Origin: Solirubrobacteraceae bacterium | Lineage (GTDB): Bacteria; Actinomycetota; Thermoleophilia; Solirubrobacterales; Solirubrobacteraceae | DNA length: 58,848 nt | NCBI GenBank assembly: GCA_030447785.1 | Contig: JAUJOF010000009.1 | Location: forward strand, 75,255-134,102 | Reading direction: 5' to 3' | In this document: in pieces, positions 33,411 to 42,073 of the stretch | How positions within the stretch are numbered: position 1 is the first letter of the stretch | Layout: each line of letters starts with the position of its first letter | Notes under the pieces: generated by a model | The model's database searches: none | What the model saw: only the letters and a program-made list of their open reading frames with translations | Told to the model about the DNA's origin: nothing | Position numbers and translations under genes: made by a program

Positions 33411-34684
33411 GTGTTCTCGGCGCCGGCGCGCTGGGCCGTGAGCCGGGCCATGCGCTCGCAGGCGCGGCGGGCGAAGGCGACCTGCTCGCCGCGTCCGAAC
33501 AGGCGGAAGCCCAGGCGGAGGATCGGGTTGCCCTCGCGGGCAGCGCGGGAGACGACGTGGATGGCGAACTCGACTTCCCCGCTGTCCTCCCAGTCCCAGA
33601 GCTCGTAGTCCATCTGACCCTCCTCGAGGTGGCCCTCGAGCGTGCGGTAGCCCCAGCCCCAGACGTGCACGCGCCGCCCGTCGACCTCGCGCATCTCGTC
33701 GAGCACCTCCCCCACCCGCACGCCGAACGCGAAGCGCAGGCCACGAAAGCGGATCTCGAGCAGCATGTTGCGCCCCTCCAGCGGCGCGTCGGCGTCGTAC
33801 AGCGCCCGGACCTGGTGGGGGTCGGCGAAGGCATACTCGCGCATCAGCTCACGGGCGTGGTCGAAGCTCCCCGCCGGCAGCGCACAGCGGTACTGGTCGA
33901 CCTTCCAGCCCGCCGGCGGCGGGTCATTCTCGATCTCAGCGGGGTCGAAGTTGAGGGGGCGGCCGGCCAGCGCGTCGACGCCCTCGACGTCCACCCAGCG
34001 CGTGTCGATGTCGATACGTCCCTCGCGGCGTCCGCCCGACAGCTCCACGACGCGCTCCAGCAACGACGTCCACATGTGCAGCTGGACCTCCTTGGCCATG
34101 CGCAGGCGCTGGTAGAGCAGCTGGGAGAGGCGATCGCCGCTGCGCGCCCACGACTCGATCTCGAAGACCAGGCGCCCATCCTCCGGCGCGGCGCGAAACT
34201 CGATCTGGCCGGCCTCGAGGTGGCCGTCCAGCGTGGCCAGGCGAAAGGAGGTCGGCGACGCGTGGACGACGCGGACCGGGCCGTTCCACGGGCCGGGCAT
34301 GCGCACCAGCAACTCGTCGCCGGGGCGCAGCCAGCCGGTCGCGTCGTCGCCGCGCTCGAAGTGCGCGAACTCGGTGGGGGCCGCCCGGTTGGGGTCCTCG
34401 CGCAGCGCCGTGACCAGCTGCTCGGACGAGCAGCGTGCGCCCGTGATCCGCACGCGGTAGCGACGGTGGAAGGCGGGCCCCCAGCCGTCGGCCACCAGTT
34501 GCAGTCCGTCGCGCCCGACCTGCGGTGACAGCTGCGGAGCGGCGTCGCTGCCCGGGCTGCCCGGCTCCTCGCGGCGACCCATCGGCGTGGTCCGCCACAT
34601 GTAGCGCCAGGAGGTGAGGATGATCCCCAGCGGCCAGCGCACGAGCGTGACCAGGTGGCTCGAGGCACGGGCATGCGAGGGCAT
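33407..34684 (-). CDS. two-domain DUF1990 family protein
   Basis: 425 aa from ATG 34684. The C-terminal half (about 255-415) is DUF1990: FADPHQVRALYDADAPLEGR, GRRVHVWGWGYRTLEGHLEE and EFAIHVVSRAAREG. The N-terminal half carries a diverged copy, with FRLATLDGHLEAGQIEF matching RTLEGHLEEGQMDYEL. The protein is therefore an internal duplication. The function is unknown. TAGCCC (34691-34696, minus strand) ends 6 nt before the ATG, facing away from the promoter of the next gene. Confidence 0.78.
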   Translation of the reverse strand: MPSHARASSHLVTLVRWPLGIILTSWRYMWRTTPMGRREEPGSPGSDAAPQLSPQVGRDGLQLVADGWGPAFHRRYRVRITGARCSSEQLVTALREDPNRAAPTEFAHFERGDDATGWLRPGDELLVRMPGPWNGPVRVVHASPTSFRLATLDGHLEAGQIEFRAAPEDGRLVFEIESWARSGDRLSQLLYQRLRMAKEVQLHMWTSLLERVVELSGGRREGRIDIDTRWVDVEGVDALAGRPLNFDPAEIENDPPPAGWKVDQYRCALPAGSFDHARELMREYAFADPHQVRALYDADAPLEGRNMLLEIRFRGLRFAFGVRVGEVLDEMREVDGRRVHVWGWGYRTLEGHLEEGQMDYELWDWEDSGEVEFAIHVVSRAAREGNPILRLGFRLFGRGEQVAFARRACERMARLTAQRAGAENT

Positions 34685-34690
34685 CCACGA

Positions 34691-34720
34691 GGGCTACCCC
34701 GGCACGCGGCCGGGTAGCTG
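34691..34720. promoter_or_regulatory. back-to-back leaderless promoters
   Basis: TAGCCC on the minus strand (34691-34696) ends 6 nt before ATG 34684. TAGCTG on the plus strand (34715-34720) ends 6 nt before ATG 34727. Both start codons fall at the expected transcription starts. Confidence 0.45.
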
Positions 34721-34726
34721 AACGAC

Positions 34727-34939
34727 ATGGTCACCCGGTTCCTCCACGCTGTCGGGTTACGCGACTGGCAGATGCACGGCGCCGGCCTGAGCAGCATCGG
34801 GCTGTGCATCGTCCTGTGGATCCGCGCCAAGACGCTCGATCAGGAGGAGCGCGGCAACGCCGAGCGCCGCGCCCTGTTCATCGGCCTGTGGCCGCCGATG
34901 TTCTGGCTCATCGGAGACGCGCTGCAGCGGGACGAGTGA
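34727..34939 (+). CDS. small conserved membrane-associated protein
   Basis: 70 aa from ATG 34727. MHGAGLSSIGLCIVLWIRAK and ERRALFIGLWPPMFWLIGDA are two likely membrane helices joined by a charged loop (TLDQEERGNAERR). No family is recognised. The 3' end overlaps the nadE gene tail by 32 bp on the other strand. Confidence 0.65.
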   Translation: MVTRFLHAVGLRDWQMHGAGLSSIGLCIVLWIRAKTLDQEERGNAERRALFIGLWPPMFWLIGDALQRDE

Positions 34940-36686
34940 CGCTGTCGGCCTCGCCCTCCCCGCGCGAACGGAAGCGGTGGGCCAGGGGCATGCGCCGGTC
35001 CTGACCGAAGGCCCGTGCGCTGATGCGGATGCCGGGCGGGGCCTGGCGGCGCTTGGGCTCGGCGCGCTCGACGAGATCGACGACCCGCGCCACCACGCCC
35101 GGGTCGTGCCCACGGGCCATCAGCTCTTCCGGATCCTCCTCCTCCTCCACGTAGGCCTGCAGGATGGGATCGACCGCCTCGAAGGGCGGCAGGCCGTCCT
35201 GGCGCCACGTACTGGGACGCACGCCGCCGTGGGGATCGGCCAGGATGGACGCCGGGATCGGGCCCGGGGCGGCCCCCTGGCGCCAGCGGGCCAGGCGCAC
35301 CACGGTGGTGCGGGGCACGTCCTTCAGCGGTGCGAAGCCGCCGAAGGTCTCCCCGTAGAGGGTGGAGTAGCCGCAGGCCAGCTCGGACTTGTTGCCCGTG
35401 GACAGCAGCAGGCGCCCAGGGACGTTGGTCAGCGCCATGAGCACGTTGGAGCGCACGCGGGCCAGCACCCGCTCCTCGGTCGAGGCCGAGCCCGAGCCCG
35501 AGCGCAGCCCGTGGGGACCCAGGGCGACCTCGTAGGCCTCGCGCAGCCCGTCGACGGCCACCTCGCGCAGGTCGCAGCCCAGCGCGGCCACCAGCTCGCG
35601 GGCGGCGTCCTCGGCGCGGGGGTCGGAGTCCGTCGCGGGCATGATCACCGCCGTGACCCGCTCGGGCCCCAGGGCCTCGCAGGCCAGCAGCGCGACCACG
35701 GAGGAGTCGATGCCGCCGCCCAGGCCGACCACCGCGTGGTCGAGGCCGTTCTTGGCCGCCTGGTCGGCGATGCCCACGCGCAGCGCCGTCCACAGCTCGG
35801 CATCGGGGTCGAGAACCTCGGCCACGGGGGGCCAGCCGACCTCGGAGGCCACGAGGGGGAGGGCCACGTGCGGAGCGCCTCCGCCGTCGTCCGAGGGAAG
35901 ATCGGCGCCCTTGTCCTCCGCGCGCAGGCGCGGGTCGCGCAACCTGCTCGCGCGCACCGAGCGCTGGTCGAGGGACACCACCAGGAGCTCCTCGGCGAAG
36001 TGTTGGGCGCGGGCGACCACGCGCCCGCGGTGGTCGACGACCAGCGACCCGCCGTCGAAGACCAGCTCGTCATGGCCCCCCCAGCAGTTCGCATAGGCGA
36101 TCGGGCACACGAGCTCGCGAGCGCGCTGGGCCAGCATGGCCTCGCGCTCGTGGGCCTTGCCCGAATGGAAGGGGGAGGCCGAGGCGTTGAGGATCAGCTC
36201 GGCGCCCGCCCGGACGGCGGCGGTCGCGGGGCCGTCGCCCACCCACAGATCGGCGCACACGCACAGGCCCACCAGCCGGTCGCCGAGGCGCACCACCACC
36301 GGACCGCCGCCACGGCCGAAGTAGCGCCCCTCGTCGAAGGTGCCGTAGTGGGGCAGGTGGCGCTTCTGGTAGACGACCTTGACCTCGCCCTCGGCGGCCA
36401 CCACGAGGCAGTTGTGCAGGTCGCGCGGACCGTTGAGCGGCACGCCGAAGGCCACCACGATGTCGTTCGCGGCGGCGGCGACCTCCTCGGCCGCCGCGCT
36501 GCAGGCGGCCAGGAAGTCCGAGCGCACCAGCAGGTCCTCCGGCGGATAGCCGCACACGGCCAGCTCGGGGAAGAGAACGAGCTGGGCACCGGCCGCCCGG
36601 GCGTCCTCGACCCGCGCGCGCATGAGCTCCGCGTTGCCCCGCAGGTCCCCGATCACCGGGTTGACCTGGGCGAGGGCGATGACCAC
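34908..36686 (-). CDS. nadE: glutamine-dependent NAD+ synthetase
   Basis: 592 aa from GTG 36686. Residues 1-260 are the nitrilase-type glutaminase: Glu in LVLFPELAVCGYPPEDLL, Lys in VYQKRHLPHYG, Cys in GLCVCADLWVG. Residues about 310-560 are the synthetase: P-loop GLGGGIDSSVVALLA, STGNKSELACGYSTLYGE, and late DPILQAYVEEEEDPEEL. It amidates deamido-NAD. The start GTG shares one base with the asnB stop (TAGTG), so the two glutamine-using enzymes are co-translated. About 20 C-terminal residues extend beyond the family's usual end. Confidence 0.93.
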   Translation of the reverse strand: MVIALAQVNPVIGDLRGNAELMRARVEDARAAGAQLVLFPELAVCGYPPEDLLVRSDFLAACSAAAEEVAAAANDIVVAFGVPLNGPRDLHNCLVVAAEGEVKVVYQKRHLPHYGTFDEGRYFGRGGGPVVVRLGDRLVGLCVCADLWVGDGPATAAVRAGAELILNASASPFHSGKAHEREAMLAQRARELVCPIAYANCWGGHDELVFDGGSLVVDHRGRVVARAQHFAEELLVVSLDQRSVRASRLRDPRLRAEDKGADLPSDDGGGAPHVALPLVASEVGWPPVAEVLDPDAELWTALRVGIADQAAKNGLDHAVVGLGGGIDSSVVALLACEALGPERVTAVIMPATDSDPRAEDAARELVAALGCDLREVAVDGLREAYEVALGPHGLRSGSGSASTEERVLARVRSNVLMALTNVPGRLLLSTGNKSELACGYSTLYGETFGGFAPLKDVPRTTVVRLARWRQGAAPGPIPASILADPHGGVRPSTWRQDGLPPFEAVDPILQAYVEEEEDPEELMARGHDPGVVARVVDLVERAEPKRRQAPPGIRISARAFGQDRRMPLAHRFRSRGEGEADSVTRPAAARLR

Positions 36687-38194
36687 TAGGCGGGCACCCC
36701 GGCCGGGCGGTCGGTCCAGCGGGCGACGTTGGCCAGCACCGGCTCGGGGTGGTCGAGCGAGGAGGCCAGCAGGCTGTGGTAGAAGCACTCCTCGGCCGAG
36801 CGCAGACGGACCTGCGGCCAGCGCGCCCGGTAGGCCTCGGCCTGGATCTCGGACATCCGGGCGTCGGCCATCTCGGCCGCCACCTCGGCCACGCCCGAGC
36901 CCTCGTCGAACTGCTCCTTCTTGCGCCAGACGATCTCCTCGGGCAGCAGGTCCTGGAAGGCGGCGCGCAGGATCCACTTCTCCTTGCCCTGCCCGGGCAG
37001 CTTGAGCTCGGTGGGGATGCGCCCGGCCAGATCGATCACCCCGTCGTCGAGGAACGGGGGACGACCCTCGAGGCTGTGCGCCATCGTCATGCGGTCGACG
37101 CGCTGGAGGTTGACGTCGTGCAGCGCCTCCACCGAGCGACGCAGCTCGTCGCGCAACACGTCGTGGTCCTCGATCCCCGCGTGGTAGTCATAGCCCGCGA
37201 ACAGCTCGTCGGCCCCCTCGCCGGTCAACGCCACGGTCACGTGCTCGCGAGCCAGCTTCGCGGTGAACCACGCCGGCACGGCCGAGCGCACGAGGTCCTG
37301 GTCGAAGGACTCCAGATGCCACACGATCTCCGGAAGATCGCTGGCGATGTCCTCGCGCGTGAGCACCCGCTCGTGATGGATGGTCTCCAGATGCTCGGCC
37401 ACCAGCCGCGCGGCGGCCAGGTCGCCCGAGCCCTCGAGGCCCACCGAGAAGGTGTGCAGCTCGCCGGCGTGGCGGCGCAGCAGCGCGGCGAGGATGGAGG
37501 AGTCAAGGCCCCCGGACAGGAACGCCCCCACCGGGACGTCGGACATGCGCTGCTTGGCCACGCAGTCGTCCAGGGCGCCGCGCAGGCGAGCGCACCAGCC
37601 GTCGATGCTGTCCTCCTCCACCGGGGGCTCGGGGACCTCGTAGAAGCGCGCCCACCCGTGCGCGGAGTGCCATGAGGTGCCCGGGGGGAACTCGCGGACG
37701 TCCTCGGCCCGCCCCGCCAGCGCCTTGAGCTCCGAGGCCAGCACCAACGAGCCGTTGCGCCGGCCCATGTAGAGGGGCTTGATGCCCAGCGGGTCGCGCG
37801 CGGCGAAGAGATCCTCGCCGTCCATCACCGCGAAGGCCCACATCCCGTCGAGGTGCTTCACCGCCTCCTCGCCGTACTCCTCGTAGAGGTACAGGATGGC
37901 CTCCGAGTCGCTCGAGGAGCGGAAGCGGTGGCGCTCCTCCAGGTCGGGGCGCACGTCAGGGAAGTTGTAGATCTCGCCGTTGGCGATCACCGCCCGTCGG
38001 CCGTCTCCCGAGCGGATCGGCTGGTCTCCGCCGCGCGGGTCCATGATCGACAGGCGCCGGTGGCCGAGCATCCCCGTGCCGCCCACGCTCTGGAAGGAGC
38101 CCGACGCGTCGGGTCCCCGGTGGACCAGCTCGTCCATCATCGCCCGCACGGTGGCCTCGTCGGCCGACCCCCAGGTCGCAGCTATTCCGCACAT
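36686..38194 (-). CDS. asnB: asparagine synthase (glutamine-hydrolysing)
   Basis: 502 aa from ATG 38194, with GGGGAGG 8 nt upstream. MCGIAATWG puts the catalytic Cys at position 2. HRGPDASGSF, ANGEIYNFPDVR and SDSEAILYLYEE belong to the class II amidotransferase half. GAFLSGGLDSSILAALLRR is the ATP pyrophosphatase loop, and ALTGEGADELFAGYDYH and HSLEGRPPFLDDGVI are conserved in the synthase half. It converts Asp to Asn with Gln as donor. It is first gene of an asnB-nadE operon. Confidence 0.92.
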   Translation of the reverse strand: MCGIAATWGSADEATVRAMMDELVHRGPDASGSFQSVGGTGMLGHRRLSIMDPRGGDQPIRSGDGRRAVIANGEIYNFPDVRPDLEERHRFRSSSDSEAILYLYEEYGEEAVKHLDGMWAFAVMDGEDLFAARDPLGIKPLYMGRRNGSLVLASELKALAGRAEDVREFPPGTSWHSAHGWARFYEVPEPPVEEDSIDGWCARLRGALDDCVAKQRMSDVPVGAFLSGGLDSSILAALLRRHAGELHTFSVGLEGSGDLAAARLVAEHLETIHHERVLTREDIASDLPEIVWHLESFDQDLVRSAVPAWFTAKLAREHVTVALTGEGADELFAGYDYHAGIEDHDVLRDELRRSVEALHDVNLQRVDRMTMAHSLEGRPPFLDDGVIDLAGRIPTELKLPGQGKEKWILRAAFQDLLPEEIVWRKKEQFDEGSGVAEVAAEMADARMSEIQAEAYRARWPQVRLRSAEECFYHSLLASSLDHPEPVLANVARWTDRPAGVPA

Positions 38195-38289
38195 AGCCGC
38201 AGCCTCCCCTGCTGCGATCCACGCCGGTATCGCCCTTGGGACAAGATGAACGCCCCGCATATACGCCCTCGGGCCAAGCCACCCGTGTG

Positions 38290-38295
38290 TAGGCT
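38290..38295 (+). promoter_or_regulatory. -10 hexamer of the RHH-PIN module
   Basis: TAGGCT, 6 nt before ATG 38302: a leaderless arrangement for the antitoxin gene. Confidence 0.5.
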
Positions 38296-38301
38296 GTGTG
38301 C

Positions 38302-38547
38302 ATGTACACCTCGCGCATGCAGATCCTGCTCTCCCCCGCCCAGCGGCGACTGCTCGAGGAGGAGGCCCGGGCCAGCGGCGCCTCCGTCGCCTCGCTCGTA
38401 CGAGAAGCCATCGATGCGCGCTTCGCGCGGCCCAGTGCTGCCGCGCGCCTGGAGGCGGCAGAGCGCCTGGTGGCCCACGAGGCCGAGCTCGTCGAAGTCG
38501 ACGAGCTGCGCGAGCTGATCGACGCCCGCTTCGATCCCCCCGCGTGA
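38302..38547 (+). CDS. ribbon-helix-helix antitoxin
   Basis: 81 aa from ATG 38302. MYTSRMQILLSPAQRRLLEE gives the beta strand and first helix of an RHH (CopG/Arc-like) DNA-binding fold; ARASGASVASLVREAIDARF is the second helix. The C-terminal helix (LVAHEAELVEVDELRELIDA) probably wraps the toxin. The GTGA overlap with the PIN gene is the usual antitoxin-toxin coupling. It should repress its own promoter. Confidence 0.85.
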   Translation: MYTSRMQILLSPAQRRLLEEEARASGASVASLVREAIDARFARPSAAARLEAAERLVAHEAELVEVDELRELIDARFDPPA

Positions 38548-38990
38548 CGGCGCAACGCTTGGTGGTCTTCGTGGACACCAACGTCATCGTCTATGGCGCA
38601 ACAAGCGCCGATGCCCCGTTGGTCGTCTCCTGCAAGGCGATCGTCCGGGCGATCGGCGCGGGGCGCATCGAGGCGCGCACGTCCGTGGGCGTCATCGAGG
38701 AGGTATGGCACCTCGAGCTGCGTGGTCGACCGGGCGGGCTGGACGGAACCGCCGCGCAGGCCTACGCCCTCTTCACCCCGCTCCTGCCCGTGACCGACGC
38801 GGAGGTGCTCGCCGCCCTGTCGTCGCCCACGTCCGGCCTGGGCGCCAACGACCGGCTTCACGCAGCGACCTGCGCGGCCCACGGCATCGGCACGATCCTC
38901 TCGGCCGACGCCGCGTTCGACGCCGCGCCCGGCCTGCGGCGCGTCGACCCGCGAGACGGCGGGGCGGTGGACGAGCTGGTCACCCGATGA
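38544..38990 (+). CDS. PIN-domain toxin (VapC-like)
   Basis: 148 aa from GTG 38544, coupled to the RHH gene. The acidic residues of the PIN ribonuclease site are present: FVDTNVIVYG (Asp), GVIEEVWHLEL (Glu), GANDRLHAATC (Asp) and LSADAAFDAAPG (Asp). It is expected to cleave RNA, perhaps tRNA, when released from the antitoxin. Confidence 0.85.
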   Translation: MTAQRLVVFVDTNVIVYGATSADAPLVVSCKAIVRAIGAGRIEARTSVGVIEEVWHLELRGRPGGLDGTAAQAYALFTPLLPVTDAEVLAALSSPTSGLGANDRLHAATCAAHGIGTILSADAAFDAAPGLRRVDPRDGGAVDELVTR

Positions 38991-39045
38991 GCGACCACGA
39001 GGTCTCGTGGAAACCCCGGTCGTCGGGGCGTGGCAGGATGCCCCC

Positions 39046-40098
39046 ATGGCCACCTGGGACCTGCTCGCCGACCTGCCCCTGCGCGTCGACGCCTACGCGC
39101 TGGAGGGCCGCCAGCAGGACGTCTCCAGCGCCTTCACGCGCAAGAGCACGACGATCCACCTGCGCGGGGACGGCGAGGAGGGCCTGGGCGAGGATGTCGT
39201 CTACGAGGCCTCCGACCACGACGCCCAGCAGGCGGCCGGTCCGCTCCTGGAGCTCGGCGGGGACTGGACGCTGCGCTCCTTCTGCGACCACATGGCCGGC
39301 CTGGACCTCTTTCCCACCAAGCCTCCGGAGCGCGAGGTCTCGCGCCGCTATCGCACCTGGGCCTTCGAGTCGGCCGCCCTGGACCTCGCGCTGCGCCAGG
39401 CCGGCGCGCCGCTGCACGCGGTGCTGGGGCGGGAGCCCCGCCCGGTGACCTTCGTGGTCTCGCTGCGCCTGGACGAGCCGCCCACGCTGGGGCCCATCAC
39501 GCGCCGCCTGGACCGCTACCCGTCCCTGCGCTTCAAGCTCGACCCGACCTCCTCGTGGACCGAGGAGCTGATCGCCGACCTGGTGGCCACCGGCGCGGTG
39601 GACTCCGTGGACATGAAGGGCATGTACGCGGGCACGGTGGTCGACCAGCCCGCCGACCCGGTGCTCTACCGCCGCGTGGCCGAGGCCTTCCCCGAGGCCT
39701 GGATCGAGGATCCCAAGCTCACCGCGGAGACCGACGCGCTCCTTGCCGAGCACCGCCACCGCATCACCTGGGACGCGCCCATCCACTCGATCGAGGACAT
39801 CGAGGCGCTCCCCTTCCCCCCGAAGATGGTCAACGTCAAGCCCTCGCGGGTGGGCGGGGTGAAGGGGCTGCTGGACACTTACGACTTCTGCGACCGACAG
39901 GGCATCCGCATGTACGGCGGCGGGCAGTTCGAGCTGGGCGTCGGCCGGGGCCAGATCCAGTACCTCGCCTCCCTGTTCCACCCCGACACGCCCAACGACA
40001 CCTCCCCCTCGGGCTTCCACGCCGTCGACCCGCCGCCCGGCCTGCCCACCAGCCCCCTGCCTCCCGCGCCGGCGGCGGTGGGCTTTCGCTGGAGCTGA
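39046..40098 (+). CDS. enolase-superfamily protein (MR/MLE-like)
   Basis: 350 aa from ATG 39046. LPLRVDAYALEGRQQDVSSA and TRKSTTIHLRGDGEEGLGED form the capping domain; the barrel has SLRFKLDPTSSWTEELIADL (a K-x-D-like strand), EAWIEDPKLTAETDALLAEH (E-D metal site) and MVNVKPSRVGGVKGLLDTYD. The pattern is enolase-like, nearest to the muconate-cycloisomerase or o-succinylbenzoate-synthase branch, but not close enough for a substrate. It is a lone gene between the RHH-PIN module and a lower-GC stretch. Confidence 0.75.
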   Translation: MATWDLLADLPLRVDAYALEGRQQDVSSAFTRKSTTIHLRGDGEEGLGEDVVYEASDHDAQQAAGPLLELGGDWTLRSFCDHMAGLDLFPTKPPEREVSRRYRTWAFESAALDLALRQAGAPLHAVLGREPRPVTFVVSLRLDEPPTLGPITRRLDRYPSLRFKLDPTSSWTEELIADLVATGAVDSVDMKGMYAGTVVDQPADPVLYRRVAEAFPEAWIEDPKLTAETDALLAEHRHRITWDAPIHSIEDIEALPFPPKMVNVKPSRVGGVKGLLDTYDFCDRQGIRMYGGGQFELGVGRGQIQYLASLFHPDTPNDTSPSGFHAVDPPPGLPTSPLPPAPAAVGFRWS

Positions 40099-40549
40099 GC
40101 GCGGCGACTCAGCGGACCCCGGGTCGCAGGGCCCCGGAGACGTCAACCATGGTTACTGACCCATGCCACGGCTCCGTGCTCTGCTATGTGACCAGCGCCC
40201 GCACCTGGGACTCGACGTCCATAGCTTCTCGGCCGCAGCCACGGTCCGCTGCCTCGGTGCTGGCGACGTGGCGACGAGCACTGTCAGCCGGCACAGTGCC
40301 TGGCGTGCTGGTTCAGCACTCGCTGTCAGACGGCGAACGTTGCACATTGGTGGGACCCGCGCCGTCCTGCCAGCAGCGAGGCCCTCGCAAGGGCAGTGCG
40401 TCGCGATCGACAGCGCAGGCTTACATGGGAACTTGCGTCACAGGTTCTTGTACAAAGGCGGTCGGGGCTGCACTCGCAGTATGAGCAGCGTGCTGGCCTG
40501 CGCGGCCGAGCGCCCTACCTCTACGTCGCTGAGCTCGCCCGCGGTTCCT

Positions 40550-40571
40550 CCTCCCGGCGTCAGCCGGGAGG
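40550..40571. other. perfect 9-bp hairpin in the lower-GC stretch
   Basis: CCTCCCGGC and GCCGGGAGG enclose the loop GTCA. It could end transcription from the left (no U-run) or be a leader structure of the interrupted ORF that begins 32 bp later. Confidence 0.4.
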
Positions 40572-40602
40572 CTCTCGGGGCACTGATGGGCTGCCTGGAC
40601 CA

Positions 40603-41088
40603 ATGCAGATCGACCTCTACGGGCGTCGTATGAGCTTCACCTGGCAGTTCAGTCGCGGTAAGGTCGTTCGCCAGAATGAGGTTCGCCTCGTGACGGTGGG
40701 AGAAGACCGTGCCCTCCTAGGAAGCGTGCGCTCGGACGCGGACAGCCTTGCACGGTATTTGAGTCCGTAAGGCGTAAACGGCCGGATCGTCTACGGCTAC
40801 CAGCGTGTCCGCTTTAGGCAAGAGGCCACGGCGATCCCTCAGCCCGGCGGCGGTCACGTCGACGCTGTCCGCACAGTGGAAGAACCGGTAACGAGTCTGC
40901 TACTCCGCTACCGCCTGACTACCGGCGATAAGGATGTTGTCTCCGACCCAGTCGGACAACCGCTGCTTGCTCTCGCGAAGCGCAAGGCCGACATGTTCTT
41001 CGTGACGCGACCGGGCCAGTCGTACACACGACCGGATGCCTCCACTCAGGTGGTCCGGGATGTGATCGCCGAAGATCGGTGGCGATAG
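40603..41088 (+). pseudogene. hypothetical ORF interrupted by one in-frame TAA
   Basis: From ATG 40603: MQIDLYGRRMSFTWQFSRGK, then VVRQNEVRLVTVGEDRALLG and SLARYLSP, TAA at 40768-40770. The same frame then continues without another stop: GRIVYGYQRVRFRQEATAIP, EEPVTSLLLRYRLTTGDKDV, QPLLALAKRKADMFFVTRPG to 41088. Both halves look coding (mixed polar and hydrophobic strands) with less GC-biased codons than the neighbours. No family is recognised. A nonsense mutation in an acquired gene is likely. The frame is also open upstream to 40396. Confidence 0.45.
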
Positions 41089-41297
41089 CCCGCCGGTCGA
41101 ACTCCAGCACTCACACATCGCCACCCATGAACGCCGGAGAGCGTCGACTCCCGATCGCCATCGCGGCCAAGCTGGGCCTCGGAGTCTGGGCTTCAGCGGT
41201 TCAACGCAGCCGTGGCCGACCGCATGGAGCGGGTCACGTTCGTACCCCTCGGAGGGGCTTCAAAAAGAGACGGTGATTCCAGGTCGAAGGAGGCCGC

Positions 41298-41711
41298 TCA
41301 GCTGCTCGGTCGGACCGTCCGCAGTCCCGCCAGGCGGCCAGCTGCCGCCTGGCGCTCGTCGTAGCTGACGAACGCGTCCAGCGGGGACAGGTCAACCGCG
41401 GCTGCGACGTGGATCGCGTCCAGCGCTCGCAGGGCCGGCTCGGCGAGAGCCCCGGCGGCCGCGAGCAGCGCGCGGTCGAGTGGGAGGAGCGCGAGCGTCT
41501 CGAGCATCTCCCCCGCGCGCCCGACGAGGACCTCGAGCGGAAGACGCGGATCGCCCGCCGCCGCCCGCCTCACCGCGCGAGGCACCTCCGTGAGGACGAG
41601 CTCGCACGAGACGAGGTCGGCGTCCGCGAGGAAGGCGCGCAGTGCTGCGCTCTCGGGCTCGTCGCGCACCAGCTTCACGAGCGCCGAAGCGTCGGCGTAG
41701 AAGAGCGCCAC
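41298..41711 (-). CDS. PIN-domain toxin (VapC-like), second module
   Basis: 137 aa from GTG 41711. FYADASALVKLVRDEPESAA gives the first Asp, LVSCELVLTEVPRAVRRA the Glu, LRALDAIHVAAAVDL the second Asp and AFVSYDERQAAAGRLAG the last. The antitoxin gene ends one base upstream. It belongs to a different subfamily from the PIN protein at 38.5 kb and lies on the opposite strand. Confidence 0.87.
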   Translation of the reverse strand: MALFYADASALVKLVRDEPESAALRAFLADADLVSCELVLTEVPRAVRRAAAGDPRLPLEVLVGRAGEMLETLALLPLDRALLAAAGALAEPALRALDAIHVAAAVDLSPLDAFVSYDERQAAAGRLAGLRTVRPSS

Positions 41712-41712
41712 C

Positions 41713-41985
41713 TCAGCGCTCGCCGCGTACCTCGTCGAGCGCGCGGCTCAGCGCGTACGGATCGCCGTCGAGCTGCAGTGGCTGGGGCAACCCGCGTCGG
41801 ATCGGGCGTGTGACGCGGCCCTCAGCGATCAGCCGATCGAGGTCCGCGCCGCTGGTTGCTGGCGGACCGAGCTCGGCGACTGGGCGGTTGCGGTCTGTGA
41901 CGAGCAGCCGCTCGCCGCGCTCGACCTCTCGCAAGTAGCGGCTGAGGTTCTGGCGCAGCTCGGCGACGCCGACCGTCCTTGACAT
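41713..41985 (-). CDS. Phd/YefM-family antitoxin
   Basis: 90 aa from ATG 41985. MSRTVGVAELRQNLSRYLRE and VERGERLLVTDRNRPVAELG are the Phd DNA-binding fold; the tail (SGADLDRLIAEGRVTRPIRR and on) should bind the PIN toxin. TACCTT (41993-41998, minus strand) ends 7 nt before the ATG, so the module has a leaderless promoter close to the antitoxin's likely operator. Confidence 0.87.
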   Translation of the reverse strand: MSRTVGVAELRQNLSRYLREVERGERLLVTDRNRPVAELGPPATSGADLDRLIAEGRVTRPIRRGLPQPLQLDGDPYALSRALDEVRGER

Positions 41986-41992
41986 GTACGCG

Positions 41993-41998
41993 AAGGTA
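41993..41998 (-). promoter_or_regulatory. -10 hexamer of the Phd-PIN module
   Basis: TACCTT on the minus strand, 7 nt from ATG 41985. Confidence 0.5.
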
Positions 41999-42073
41999 GC
42001 AGGTCATCCGCGAAGTCGCCCCCGGGCCCCGGCGACGCGCTGCGGTCGTCAGGACTCCGCCCGTGGCGCGGGC

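Larger units (their letters stand above)
40099..41297. other. lower-GC stretch without an intact gene
   Basis: About 1.2 kb in which I find no intact gene. Three 60-base lines I counted have 36, 41 and 39 G+C (40921, 40681, 41041), against 47 in a typical line (35041), and codon bias in all frames is weak. It contains a stop-interrupted ORF (40603-41088), a perfect hairpin (40550-40571) and the palindrome AACCATGGTT (40145-40154). The short frames at 40163-40633 and 41079-41276 look random. Foreign or decaying DNA is the simplest reading. Confidence 0.6.

Noticed and set aside
34977..36689. 570-codon plus-strand open frame opposite nadE
   Set aside because: It is the antisense shadow of a well-supported gene; its translation is low-complexity Gly/Ala/Arg/His without domain motifs. 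Long antisense frames are expected at this G+C.
38980..40146. 388-codon minus-strand open frame opposite the enolase-like gene
   Set aside because: Translation lacks any fold pattern; the plus strand has the barrel motifs and better codon use.
41245..41257. CCCCTC-G-GAGGGG followed by an A-rich stretch as a terminator
   Set aside because: The palindrome leaves almost no loop, so a stable hairpin would be only about 4-5 bp; too weak to call.
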